From: Aphelenchoides besseyi | Lineage: Eukaryota; Nematoda; Chromadorea; Rhabditida; Aphelenchoididae | Assembly (NCBI GenBank): GCA_024699855.1 | Contig: JAMPIQ010000001.1 | Location: 11,594,001 to 11,658,000 of the forward strand | Direction of reading: 5' to 3' | Length of the DNA: 64,000 nt | Notes under the pieces: generated by a model | Database searches by the model: none | The model's input: only the letters and a program-made list of their open reading frames with translations | What the model was told of the DNA's origin: nothing | Part shown: piece by piece, positions 1 to 11,769 of the stretch | How the letters are laid out: every line of letters starts with the position of its first letter | Numbering within the stretch: position 1 is the first letter of the stretch | Position numbers and translations under genes: made by a program

Positions 1-3000
1 TTCTAAATGCCGAGCTCTCGTTAGCTGAAGCTACTTGCCACCAGAACACTTCGATAATGATAGAGATTGAGCGCTCGAAATTCACGGTTTTTGTTCAACC
101 GATGGGCAATGTGTCAAATTGTTTGAAGTTAGCAGTTGGATACTGTGATCATAGCCTTTGATTTGCGTGTAAAGAAGTGTTTTCGAACTGGAAAAGTAAT
201 TGTTTTGTGAATCTAAAATTACAGAAACCACTAAGTTTAGTTGACACAAGAGTGAAATTACCGTAGTTGCAAATGGAAACCTTTGACTCGGATGAGTTGA
301 GAAATTGATACGTGCAGAAGGAAACGGAGGAGCTGAATGAATTAGCAGAAACACGTACGCATTTGAGGGATTGTTGGCAATTGAATTGACGATTTGATGT
401 TTGAAGTTTGGGTTTTTGCGACTGTTTGATTAACATCGTTTGATTTCCAGTTGAAACGAATTGGAATGATTAGCCATTTGCTTACGAATTGACAAGTGAA
501 CATAAATTGAAGGTGCACAAATAGATTGAGTTGGTTGACACGTTCGATTGAGTACATGAACCGGGAGAAACGAACACGCCGAATTGGAGATGATCGATTA
601 CGAAGCGCGTAGTGATCCAAACAAAACGATTCGATAAAAACGGTTGCTATTGTGTAACGTTGGAACGCATTCCCATGCTGACGGCTTTCCTCAAAAGTTT
701 AGACCCACATTTCTGACTGACAGTTTGATGTTGTTTGAATACGAATGTTGATGAGAGTGTTTGCGAAAAATGATTATGTTGAACGAAGAGAACAAAGACG
801 AGCAGCTAAAGTGAATATGAGTAAGGATGCGGAACGTGAGGTCATTTTACCTTGTTGTAGTAACCTCAGTTGTCTCACAGTGTGAGAAGGATGAAGAAGT
901 TGAAAAGGAAAGATTAAACGACGTGAATACCCAGTTGTTGATGTTCCAGTTTGCCCATATTGTTTGTTGCGGTTTTGCACGGGTTGACAACCGGAATTAT
1001 TCAATGCAGGGGAATAACGAGCAGAAGTTTTTTGTAGCGTTCGGTGTGATAAACCCAGTGCAGCGCATCATTGGCAGATGCTAAATGTGATAGGTAGCTT
1101 ACGGTCCAGTTTCCAATTCCTGCTATTGAATAACGATGTTAAACCGAGAAGCTCGGTTCGCGGTTGCCAACCACAATGCATGGTGATCCATCAAGTTGAA
1201 TCTTCTGAATCAGATGATTCGAAGGCGGGCACTCGGGCCTCACACTCCGACGTCCTCGAGAATACAGCGACCATTCGATGGTAATTGTGAAACTGGGACA
1301 GCCGGCAGAGCCGCAAGGCACACGCACACCCCGCATTGATTGGTGGTTAAGTCCAGAATGACGAAGCTTCGTGAGAGCATGAACAAGAAGGTTTGTAAAT
1401 TGCTTCAATTTTGAACACGCGAACATTTCGGATATTGGGCTTTCTATTGCAGAAATCCATTGACACAAAGAGTGATTGGGTTGAGCGCATTGAAAGACGA
1501 CAGTTTATTTTGAACGTAAGTTGATCGGACGATTAGGACTTAAGATTGTTCGAGTAGGTACACGTATCTGCCTAAACTTTGAAATTCGGTTAACCAATTT
1601 AACTGAAAGGTTAATTCACCTCAGTTGCAGGTTTTCTCATGTAGCGCATTGTGCGCCAGCTCGTGACCCAACAATTCGAAAATTTCAATTTTTGATTCTC
1701 TTCAAATGCTTGCAACGTAATGAATTCGCTCGGAAGATTTTGGATGTTAAGAGGTTTGTTGATTTGAATTGCGTCTCTTCAATTTTCGATTGATGTTCAG
1801 TCTAAAAGTGATCGCCCTTTAATTGATGACTCTGGTTAGCGCCGCTTACCTAAAATTCACAATTGCGCTTGGGGCTTTTGACTTCGCCCAAAAATGACCT
1901 GCGGATTGTTCTTTCAATTTGATATTGACAGCGACGTTTGAACTTCGGATACTGGACAACGAGAAAAGTTTTGAGACGACACGAGTGTTTTGCTTTCAGA
2001 GCATTTGCGCTTTTGACTTGAAACGACCGAGATACCAAATTCACTGAATTGAGTTGATAAGCGCCCTTGAATTGATTTCAGATGACAAGAAAACTCGCTG
2101 AGATTCTAAAATTGAGCGGAAATAAGTTCAAGTAATAGATACCAAGTGCTATTACCTAAACATGGCCACAATGAATGTGCGCACATTTTGCACACTGTCA
2201 CTCGGACAGATTTCTTCGTTCATCTTTCAATTCCACGAAGAAACCAGAAATCGCGAAAACAAATTACCGTAACCGAACGCTCTTCGTTACAACGCGACGC
2301 AACTTGCGAGCCTGTTCGAACTCATCTGACAACGACGAAGTGAAGAAGCATACGCGACTCATCGGCAATTCAAAGTCCTCGATTTCGAAACACGAACAAA
2401 TGCGAAATGACGATTACGAAACACGGCCGATGACGAAATCCAGAGGTCACGCGCTCTTTGATTGCAGACATTGCGAGGAAGAATCTGAAAACATCGTACA
2501 GTTTAGATCGCGTATTGAATGGGATTGTCGGTTAAAAAAATCAATAAAAATTACGAAACCGACCTTCAAGTTGTTTACCATTATTTCCCATTCAAGAGGC
2601 AAGTTGCTGCTTTCAGTCTCATGTCAACCAGAAGTGGAGAACGCTACGAATATCTTCGGTTCTATTGGAAACAAAAAGAGGGACTTTGGTGAAGGAAAAC
2701 ATCTTTCGAAGAGTTTTTCGCGAACACGCGCTCCAATCGGGTCAGCTGACTTCGACGAAAGAGAGACGAAGACCCGACCAAACGGAATAGACGACTGAGC
2801 AGCAACTGGAAAAATTGGGGGGCTTGGCGGGGTTTATAAAGGCAGCGACGACAAGTGAATGCTGTACACACACGTACGACAAACATGTGACGAAGGCGCT
2901 GGTCGATGCTCGAATATTCGAGAGAGCGAAGAATGCGGAGAAAACAGGAGAGTCAACAGAAAAGACATGTGGTCGGCTGTAAGTTTTTTGCGAAAACAAA

Positions 3001-3354
3001 ACGGGAAAACGATGAAAGAACGCGAGAAACCGAAGGATTATCGGAATTTCATCATAGAGAGAGAAGAAACGACCACGCAAATTCGTGGGCCCAAAAATGG
3101 TCAATGACGTGCGTACTTTGAACATCAAATGTGCATTTACGATTCCAATTATACACCCGCATGATGGACACTTGTTATCTCGAGGTCTGTTCGAACTAAA
3201 ACGTCGAGTGGATTCATTTTTACAACAAAATTGAAGTTTATATTCTCGACATGAATAACATGCATACGATTTTATTATCACAAAGCCCACGGTTAATCAA
3301 ATGGACTAATTTAGTCGAAAAGAAAACAGATGTGTTGTTTGTGCGCTTATTCAT
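1..3354. other. Gene-poor stretch
   Basis: I see no protein family here on either strand. The first 2 kb is AT-rich with many stops. The interval from about 2146 to 3110 is poor in stop codons on both strands, and its longest plus-strand reading frame (2175-2798) is basic, rich in Ser, Arg and Lys, and unlike any family I know. A TATA-like TTTATAAAG near 2832 points rightward, but no convincing plus-strand gene follows it. This may be a promoter with a non-coding or 5' exon. Confidence 0.4.
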
Positions 3355-4214
3355 TTAACGACCACTGACGGTGGGGACCGACGGAACAATTGATGGGACT
3401 GTTGCTTCGTCCGATGACCCACCAAAAAGTCCGCGTTTAACCCGTGAAACAACTGGCGTGCTCGAAATGTCAACAGCCGATCGTTTTGCACGACTGGAAA
3501 TCACCGTGGTTGAAGATGCAGAATCATCGTCACCAAACAATGAGCGTTTCACTTTGGGCGCCACGCTCGTAGTAACGTCTACTGTGCCAGTTGACACTGC
3601 GGCAACAGCTGAACGTTTTGAGAGTCTTGGTGGTCCAGAAAATGGCGGTGGAGAGAATCCGGGAGGAAATGAGAATCCGAATGGTGGATTTGAACCAAAC
3701 GGAGCTCCACTCAATCCTTGTGGTGGAACCGGTGGAAAAGCGTGATTATCAACTGATTCATCATTTCTTTTATTCAATCCTTGTTGTTGAACAGGTGGCT
3801 GACCAGGTAATCCAACAGCAGGAGCTGGCACATTGCCTGAAATAATTTGTTAATACAAAACGATCAGACTTTCCACGGTAATCCCCTTGAATGCACCAAA
3901 GAAAATTACCTGGTGGCAATGGAACCCCTCCGACTCTAAAACAGCAAAATTAAATCGCAAATTGAAGTTAAAATCTCACGCTGGTGGGTTGTTGATGACG
4001 TTCGAATTCAATCCCGGGATTCCAGGTATTGGCTGACCACTAAAACTGCAACTTTAAATTTAAAATTGGAAAGAAACGTACGGCGTCACAGTTTCAGGCA
4101 GATTGATATTTGGCTGTTGAGCTGCGACTAAAAGTTTGCGATGGAATACCGTAAGATAGCTATTCAAACCAACCGCCAACGATGAGAAGAACGAAGGCAA
4201 CAAGAGAACGCATT
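3355..4214 (-). CDS. Secreted proline-rich protein with repeated dibasic cleavage sites
   Basis: Five exons join in frame. The start at 4214 gives a signal peptide (MRSLVAFVLLIVG, then AAQQP). A Pro/Gly-rich part follows, containing PPGFSPPPFSGPP. The last third has four basic processing sites (RLSKRS, KVKRS, RAKRS, RVKRG). They are followed by two alternating motifs, KRSAV and KR(S/G)LFG, so the tail looks like a duplicated pair of peptides. Proprotein convertases cut after such K/R-x-K/R-R sites, so a secreted peptide precursor (neuropeptide-like or antimicrobial) is the natural inference. A structural cuticle or saliva-type proline-rich protein is the alternative. Introns are 40-75 bp and end TTTTAG or TTTCAG. 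I recognise no named family. Confidence 0.75.
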
Positions 4215-4275
4215 TTGAGTAGTGAGTGAAAACCAGCAAACGAAAAGCTGATGCTTTTAATGCTAACGATCGGGC

Positions 4276-4283
4276 CTTTTATA
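4276..4283 (-). promoter_or_regulatory. TATA box of the proline-rich secreted protein gene
   Basis: TATAAAAG on the minus strand, about 60 bp upstream of the ATG at 4214, in the sequence TGTATAAAAGGCCC. Its position suits a core promoter with a short 5' leader. Confidence 0.6.
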
Positions 4284-4758
4284 CATCGGGCAATGGGATA
4301 TAGAACTCATTCTCGACAGTTCGCCGAACAACATGGCTAACGAGCATGACGCTAAAAAGTACGGTCGATCAAAACAAGCGGATCAAATCGCTATTGCAAT
4401 TAGCAATACACGTGAATATCAGATCGATAGTTTGCGCAGAGATTCGACTAATCCATCAGACATAACTGTTTTTGAAAACACCACGAAATCTTCTGAATGT
4501 GTTTTCGTTTCAACGTGCAACTATTGTGAATTCGACGATTGTTGATGATCAACGGATTAATCTGCTCAATGAACTTGTAACAAATTACCGAACGAAATGT
4601 TGCTATTTTTGCTCTTTGATTCATTTTGGGCTTCAGATGAAAAGTACAAATCATTTATGACATTCGAATATCGCTGTTGACATCATTTGGAAGAGACCCG
4701 TGCAAAGAAATGGTTTATGACATTGGAATTAATCGGATGTTATGCAATGAGTAAACAT

Positions 4759-7700
4759 TCAACTTTTACGAGCAAGATGTCGATGCGCCCGGGTTGGCGG
4801 ATTTTGCATTGTGCCTTTGAGATGTTTGGCTTGAAGTCGACGAGCTCTCATCATTTCCATTGCCGATCGAGCGTCCTCAGACAAATCGAAGTTCGGTGGT
4901 TGCGAACAAACTGCTTGTGCTTCAATTGTATCACAGCTGACCTGAAAGTTTGAATCAATGAAGGTTCGTACATTAATTAAAAATTACATGTTTCCATTGT
5001 CCTTGAGTTCTTTGATCACGACCAGAAGTGAACATCGTCGCACAACGAAGAGGATCGTTTTGGTCGGCTTTCTTCGGAAATCCTTTATACCAATTTTGAT
5101 AGTCGTTATCCGTTCCGTCCGACCATTGCCATGTACGTTTACCTACACAAAAATTGATTATGAATCGGTTTTGTGGCTTACCGTTTACGATCTCTTCTTT
5201 CAGACCAATACTGACATCCACTTTCTTTGGCGTTGCCTGGGTATCAAATGCAAGAACTAAAATCATATCATATAGCCAAAATTAAATGGACGGAAATTTA
5301 CATTTAACAAATGTATTTTGCAGACGACTATGAATGCTGGCCAAATCGGCTTCCATCTTTAAACACATGTCTCGATCAACTTCCCAACCTTCCGATGGCA
5401 TAACCCAATAACATAACTAAAGAAGAGTTAATCAAACATTCATAGTGAAAAACTTACGTCAGTATCTCCATCGTATGCCCAATCAATAGGACACGGATTT
5501 GAAATGTATTCAGTGGTTGAACTCAAAAGAGTAGTTGGTTCTTGGGTTGTGGTTTGTACTGGAGTTTTCTAAAAGCATTAAATTTCAATATTGCAATAAT
5601 AAAATATTTAGAATGTTAATCATCTAATTTTACGGTTAAGACGAAATATACATTTTTTGTCGAACAACTTCTACTTACAGTACTCGGTTGTTTTTGAGTA
5701 GTTGGCAGTTCAGTTGAAGTACTTTCTGTCGCTATAATTGAAACCGTACTTTCAGAAGATTCAGTGGTTTCAGTGGTAAATGAAGCGACCGTGGAAGTTG
5801 TTGTATCCGATCGCACTGTTGTGCTTCCATGTCTTCTAGTAGGAGGTTCAATTTCAGTAAATCCAGTTGACGGCTCATCGGTTTCTGAAGTCGTAACACT
5901 AATCGTGGTCGATTTAACAGGTTTAACGGTTGAAGAGCTAATTCCGTCGGTTGTTGGTTCGGTTGGGATTGGAGACGATGAGGCTTCCGTGGAACTGACT
6001 ATCGTAGAAGTTCCAATCGGCGTTTGTGTTGATTCAGTTTCAGAGGTGGTAAAATCTGTTGGCTCGTTTGTTGTTGAAGAGCTTGAAAAGATTGGTTGAG
6101 TGCTTTTAGCTGTCGAACTTTCAGTGAATGGCGATGAACTACTGGATTCAGTTGGAATCTCAGTTGATGATGAAATGGTTGTTGAGTGTTCGACTGGTTT
6201 TTGCGTTGTTGTTGAAATTACCTCGGGTGTTGTTTCCTCAAACGGTGTTGTTGATCGTTCGGTTTGCTGCGTTGATAAACTAACAATAGAACTTTGTGTT
6301 ACGGTGCTACTTTCTTGAGGACCGTGTGTTTGAGTTGTTGTTTCAAGCTCAGTAATGGCGGTGCTTGGCTCTTCGGTTGTTGCTACACTGACCGTAGAAC
6401 TTGGAACTTGTTCTGTAGTTGGTGACAACGAACTGATCGGTTCAGTCGGTATTTCAGTTGATGGAGAAATGCTTGTCGATGATTCGACGGGCCGTTCAGT
6501 AGACGCGATACTTGATGTTGAAACAAGAGCGGGTGTTGTTTCATCAAATGGAGTTGTATTTTGTTCGGTTGTAGAGCTGTACGAATCAGAGACACTTGCT
6601 GTACTGCTACTTTGTTGCGGTCCGACTGTTGGTGTAGAAGCTTTCTGCGTTGAAGATGATTGCGATGAGGATTCAACAGGATACTGCTGAAATCATAATT
6701 GTTGATTAACGACATTCTTCAGAATTTTTGACTTACAGTGCTAGGACTAAAGGTAGTTTCTGGTTCTTCAGAAGGTGAAGCAGTTGTTTGAGCCGATGAA
6801 CTGCTCGTTGGCTCAATTGGAATTTCAGTTGACGGAGAGATGCTTGACGAAACAAATTTTGTTGAACCGATGGTTGAAACATCACTTTCTGTTGTTGTTA
6901 TTTCAGCAAATCGAGTTGATGGCTGTTCAGTTGAAGTACTTTCTGTCGCTATAATTGAAACCGTACTTTCAGAAGATTCAGTGGTTTCAGTGGTAAATGA
7001 AGCGACCGTGGATGTTGTTGTATCCGATCGCACTGTTGTGCTTCCATGTCTTCTAGTAGGAGGTTCAATTTCAGTAAATCCAGTTGACGGCTCATCGGTT
7101 TCTGAAGTCGTAACACTAATCGTGGTCGATTTAACAGGTTCAACAGTTGAAGAGCTAATTCCGTCGGTTGTTGGTTCGGTTGGGATTGGAGACGATGAGG
7201 CTTCGGTCGAAGCGATAGGTGTTTGTGTTGATTCAGTTTCAAAAGTAGTGAAATCTGTTGGCTCGTTTGTTGTTGAAGAGCTCGAGAAAGTCGGTTCAGT
7301 GCTGGAGATTGGCTTTTGCGATGTGCTCTTAACTGTCGAACTTTCACTAGTAGTTGGCTCTTCTGGTTCTGTTACTGGAACGTGTGTAGATTGAGTTGAA
7401 ACAACTGGAAGGTCAGTTTTAATTGTTGAAACTTCTTCGGTTGTTGATGCAAGTGTTGTATATTTAACAGAACTTTCCTAAAATATAATCAAATAGTTGT
7501 CATTTTTAGTGATAGTATAATTACAGTAATCGGAAGCTCAGTTGAGATTTGGATTGGAGTTGTTTCTGGTTCGTCCGTCGGTGAATTAGTGCTCGCTTGA
7601 GTAGTAATCGGTTTAGTAGATGAAATAGCTGGTTCTGTTGGAATTGCAGTTGACTTTGCGACAGTGGAACTTGAAGCTTGCGCCGATGTTGAGGTTGGGA

Positions 7701-9475
7701 TTTCGGTTTCGAAAGTTGTGTTTTCCTCCGTAGTTGGGAAGGCGGTGCTCGTTGATGAACTTTGTGAGGAGCTAATAACTGGACTTTCGGTCGTAATTAT
7801 GGGCTTAGATGTGCTGATTGGTTCGTCGGTTTGCTGTGAAGTAATTTCTTGAGTTGTTGGAACTAAACTGCTGGTTTGTGTGGGCTGAACAGAGGATGAA
7901 GAAACAACTGATTCAGTGGTCGTAACATCCGAAATTGTTGTGGAGGGTTCATCGGTTTCTGAAGTCGTAATACTAATCGTGGTCGATTTAACAGGTTCAA
8001 CAGTTGAAGAGCTAATTCCGTCGGTTGTTGGTTCGGTTGGGATTGGAGACGATGAGGCTTCGGTCGAAGCGATAGGTGTTTGTGTTGATTCAGTTTCAAA
8101 AGTAGTAAAATCTGTTGGCTCGTTTGTTGTTGAAAAGGTTGGTTGAGTGCTCTTAACAGTTGAAGACGATACAACGTCGGTAAATTGCGTTGTTGGTTCC
8201 TCCGAAGTTGCAGGTTCACTCTGTTTAGTCGATGTGATAACCGTCGGAAGCGTCGTAGTCGTCGATGATGCTTGATGAGTGTGAATGCGAGTTGGTGGTT
8301 TGATATCAGTGAATCCTGTACTTGCTTCTGGTTGTCCTGTTGTTGAAGTCGTTATCGAAGGACTGCTTGATGATGTTTCAGTTGGTGCGGCTTTAGTGCT
8401 TGAGGAAACGGTAAATTGTTCGGCGGTCGTTTCTACTTCGGGCGTCGAAGTTGTAACAAACTCGGTTGGAGTGAATTGGGTGGTTAAATGAACTGTCGTT
8501 GTATTTGCGGCGACACTCGTCGTTGGTTGAGTTTCGGTCGGAATTATCGTAGTTGATGCACGTGATGGCACAGCAGTTTGTTCAGTTGGAACACTCGTAA
8601 TTTTCGATGTTTGTGGTACGGTCGATCGAATTGTCGTTGTGGTCGATTTCGCCGCGCTTGTCGTTATTTGAACCGATGTTGTGCTGAAGGTCGACGGCAA
8701 AATGGTAATAGGAGCGATTGAGCTGCTCAGATGACTGACAGTTGTTGTAAATGGATGTGTTGCGATCGAAGTCGGTAACGGAGTTGTCCCATTATGGATG
8801 ATTGGAGTAGCAGTTGTGTTATGATCAACAAGATCGAGAGCACAAACGTACGGTTTTCTGCAAATTTACAATACAAATTGACTTTTTTTGCTTACCGAAT
8901 AAAACAGTTTTCCGCTTTCCATTTTCCATCTTTCAGTTGCATACCCAAACAGCGATTTGTCGTCACGTTGCTTGGTTCATCTACAGTCAATGTGTTAAAG
9001 TCGGGAGTATTATTTCTGAACCTACTTTCATCCCAGTTTGTATAATTCCAATTTAAATCATCAACCCATTCCCAAGTGCTTTGGTTGTGAAGATCGTGAC
9101 CGCCAACCCAAAAATCGTCAACTTCCTAAACGATATGATTTCTGGAAGACTCCAATGCTACGAATACCATAATCAAAAAAGCTTCCACACCTCCTTGAGC
9201 CACAAATGCATTAACGAATCCATCAGATATCGACGCGAGATGCCCACCAGAAAGTCGACACATTCGTTCAGCGGTGACAAATTGAGTTGGAAATCGCTGA
9301 AATAAAACAATTGAGAACAAATTCCACAAGAGTTTAAAACCTCGTATAAGTAGCATGGTGCTGTATTGTATTCGGCAAATCCGCGAATTGCTCGTTCCGG
9401 ACATTCTTGTGCGTTGACTACGTTTGTCAAAATGAGAAATCCGAAAACAAGACCGAACAGACGAATGTTGCGCAT
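4759..9475 (-). CDS. C-type lectin with two CTLDs around a long Ser/Thr mucin region
   Basis: The start at 9475 gives a signal peptide (MRNIRLFGLVFGFLILT, ending VVNAQ). An in-frame ATG at 9514 is possible. The first lectin domain (about 9430-8850) has SGGHLASI, WVGGHD and WEWVDD, then a Cys-containing end KPYVCA. About 1000 Thr/Ser/Glu/Pro-rich residues follow (8850-5560), a typical O-glycosylated mucin stalk. The second lectin domain (5530-4800) has ADLASIHS, VDVSIGLKEE, WSDGTDNDYQNWYKG and GQWKHVSC. The C-terminus is basic. About a dozen short introns join in frame; some lie inside the mucin. The protein is expected to be secreted and to bind glycans or microbes. Classic calcium motifs EPN or QPD with WND are not clear, so sugar binding is uncertain. 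The stalk carries large near-identical internal repeats. Confidence 0.85.
5708..5987. repeat. Mucin-region repeat, copy A
   Basis: By hand comparison this 280-bp block matches 6925-7204 without gaps and with three mismatches. It encodes part of the lectin's Thr/Ser-rich stalk. Confidence 0.9.
6925..7277. repeat. Mucin-region repeat, copy B
   Basis: Positions 6925-7204 pair with copy A (5708-5987). Positions 7089-7277 pair with 7946-8134. The two pairings overlap, so this copy contains the full unit. Confidence 0.9.
7946..8134. repeat. Mucin-region repeat, copy C
   Basis: 189 bp matching 7089-7277 without gaps and with about three mismatches, again in the same reading frame of the mucin stalk. 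Confidence 0.9.
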
Positions 9476-10136
9476 TGAGTTCGCCGAGTTTACAATGAGA
9501 TGCAGCATAACCATGTAGGCGACCGAGCCAGTCGAGGCTCTTCAAATGAACTGAAGTTCTTGTCGAATCGAGACCGTTATTCGAAGGTCGATTATTAAGT
9601 GCCCGCCTTTTAATTTCTTATCACTATATAAACTTTGTTTGTCTTTTCATCATTCCATTTGACCCCCGTAATCTTCGCCAACAAAACGGAACTCCCGACT
9701 TTTCTTTTGTTTAATGCAATCGAGTAATTTCGCATTGACGTAATGCGCTGTTGTGATGGCCGCACCTTTACAGCTTTGTGTGGGGGCGAACAAACGATAC
9801 GGTGGAAGAAGATTTTCAATCACCGGTCGTACAAATTTATTGCGAGGTTAATGCGATCGAAGTAAACCTTTTTTGCTGTTTGATTCGTTCAAAAGCTCAG
9901 TTTACATGTTCTTTTGTTTACGTTACATAAAATTCTGACTACCGTATGATTGGAAAGATTTCACAAGCATAACAATACAATAGTGTTAGAGAACAGACGG
10001 TGTTCTTTAGTCATTTCGTAGTAACTCTTATGTTTTACGAGGGTAGAACTTGCCGAATATTTTATCTTCTGATCTCATTTGAATCACAGAGCTAATGAAC
10101 AACAAATTTTATGCGTTTAATTTCACATTTGAGTGT
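9476..10136. promoter_or_regulatory. Intergenic region upstream of the larger lectin
   Basis: No gene seen. It holds three short words also found upstream of the second lectin: ATTGACGTA at 9734, GCACCTTT at 9762 and GTGTGGGGGCGAAC at 9778. A GATAAG site on the minus strand lies at 9617-9622, next to a TATATAG-like sequence. These are candidate promoter elements for the minus-strand lectin starting at 9475. Confidence 0.4.
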
Positions 10137-11769
10137 TTAATGTTTCAGACGATCACCGCGAATCAGCCGTCGACGTCGAGAATGTAAGATTTCATCGGGC
10201 TCAACAGGAACAAAAATAACTTCGGTTGCGCAGGCCATTCGAGCTTGAATGGTGTTACAGTTGATGTGTCGCCATTGACCGTATTTCGGATCAAAGTTCT
10301 CAGTATCGGTAAAATAAGTGACACAACGGAGTGGTTCTCCTTCTTTAGCATCTTGCGGATATCCCTCCATCCAGTTCTCGTAGTCGTATGGAGATTTGTC
10401 TAACCACTGTAATGAACGTACCAATTAGAATTTTTGCTTGTAATCACTTGCCTTCCACACTCGATCGTCACCTTCAAACTCCTCTTTGAGACCAATTGAC
10501 ATATCGATCTTTCCGGGAGTTTGTTTGGTTTTGTAAATGTTTTCTCGTAAGAAGTCTGAATCCGAGTGAATGCTTGCCAGTGTTGCATTCAAACTTTGAC
10601 AATAGTGTTGATCGTTGAGCCAACCGGATGATGGAAAGAACTGAATAATAAGAAATAGTTTTGTATCGGAATAGGAACTTACATTGTAGCACATGTTATC
10701 TCCTCCTTCGTCTAAAACACAAGCAATTAAATGAGAATTAAAACTCGGAAGAACAATAAGCTCTTCAAATCAATCAAAAGATTTACCCTCAGTGAACGCA
10801 TTCCATCCATCAGGACAAACCGCTTCCATCTCAATAGATGTTTCAGTAGTTGTGGACAATTCAGTTGTCGAGGTCACGGTAGTGGTTGTCGTGCTTGTTG
10901 AAGTGGAGGTTTGGCGAGTTGTCGGCTTGGTCGTAGTTTTAATGGTTGTCAGTTTTGTCGACGTTTTGGGCATGTTTGTAGTGACAACAGTGGTTTTAGC
11001 CGCTTGAGTGGTTTGCAAAGTTTCTAGTGTTGTCATCCATTCGGGTTCGTTAGTGATATCGCTAGTTGTCAGCCATTTTTGCGTGGTTGGTGTAGTAGTC
11101 GTTGTTGTTTTATTGACATCGACATCGATGTATCCCAATTCACAGACGTATGGTTTCCGGTCAAAACAATCCAACGCTTCCCATTTTCCATCAATCAACT
11201 TCATTGCTGAACAGCGATTCATTGTTCCGTTGTTTGGTTCATCTAAAAAGCGAGTTTCTTTACAGTCTTAATGTTCTTCTTACTTTTATCCCACTGAGTG
11301 TGATTCCACGGCTGATCATCGACCCAACGCCAAATCGCTTGATCGACCAAATTCTGTGCGCCGATCCAAAACGAAGACGGAGGGGCCATGTCCATAATCA
11401 AGAAAGCCTCATTGCCTCCATCTAATAAAATATTATGTGAAATATCCCTGGAGACTTACGAGCTACGAATGTATTGATAAATCCATCGCCTATCGACGCA
11501 AGATGCCCACCAGAAAGTCGACACATTCGTTCAGCGGTGACAAATTGAGTTGGAAATCGCTGAAATAAAACAGTTTAAACGTGTAATTTCAAAGGTCGTT
11601 ACTTCGTATAAATAACATGGTGCTGTGTGTTGAGATCCGGAGACTAAACAGTTTCTATTAAATTAATATAGTTGAGGAACTTACACCCGGGAATCGCTCG
11701 TTTTGGACATTGACCGGCACTAACGACTGTGAGAGTCAAAATTAAAAGCCAAACAAAAGATTGAGTCAT
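10137..11769 (-). CDS. C-type lectin with two CTLDs and a short mucin linker
   Basis: Paralogue of the lectin at 4759-9475 with the same architecture but a much shorter Thr-rich linker of about 100 residues. The start at 11769 gives a signal peptide (MTQSFVWLLILTLTVVSAG) followed by QCPKRAIPG, matching the paralogue's QECPERAIRG. The first CTLD has SGGHLASIGDGF, FWIGAQN, WRWVDDQPWN and KPYVCELG. The second has ATLASIHSDSD, IDMSIGLKEE, NWMEGYPQD and GQWRHINCN. The tail is basic (HSRRRRLIRGDRLKH). Introns are short and in frame. It is probably a secreted recognition lectin. A 79-bp segment is nearly identical to the paralogue, including intron sequence. Confidence 0.85.

Noticed and set aside
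2859..3107. 82-codon plus-strand frame just after the TATA-like site
   Set aside because: The ATG lies only about 25 bp from the TATA box, too close to leave a normal leader, and the product is low-complexity and basic.
2742..3290. 182-codon minus-strand open frame
   Set aside because: Composition looks random, overlaps equally long frames on the other strand, and no motif, signal peptide or family is visible.
5764..8491. Several plus-strand frames rich in Val and Ser opposite the lectin mucin
   Set aside because: They are antisense shadows of the Thr/Ser repeat codons. The minus-strand frame is continuous with the two lectin domains.
9610..9819. 69-codon minus-strand frame upstream of the larger lectin
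   Set aside because: No family, overlaps the shared promoter words, and fits better as regulatory sequence.
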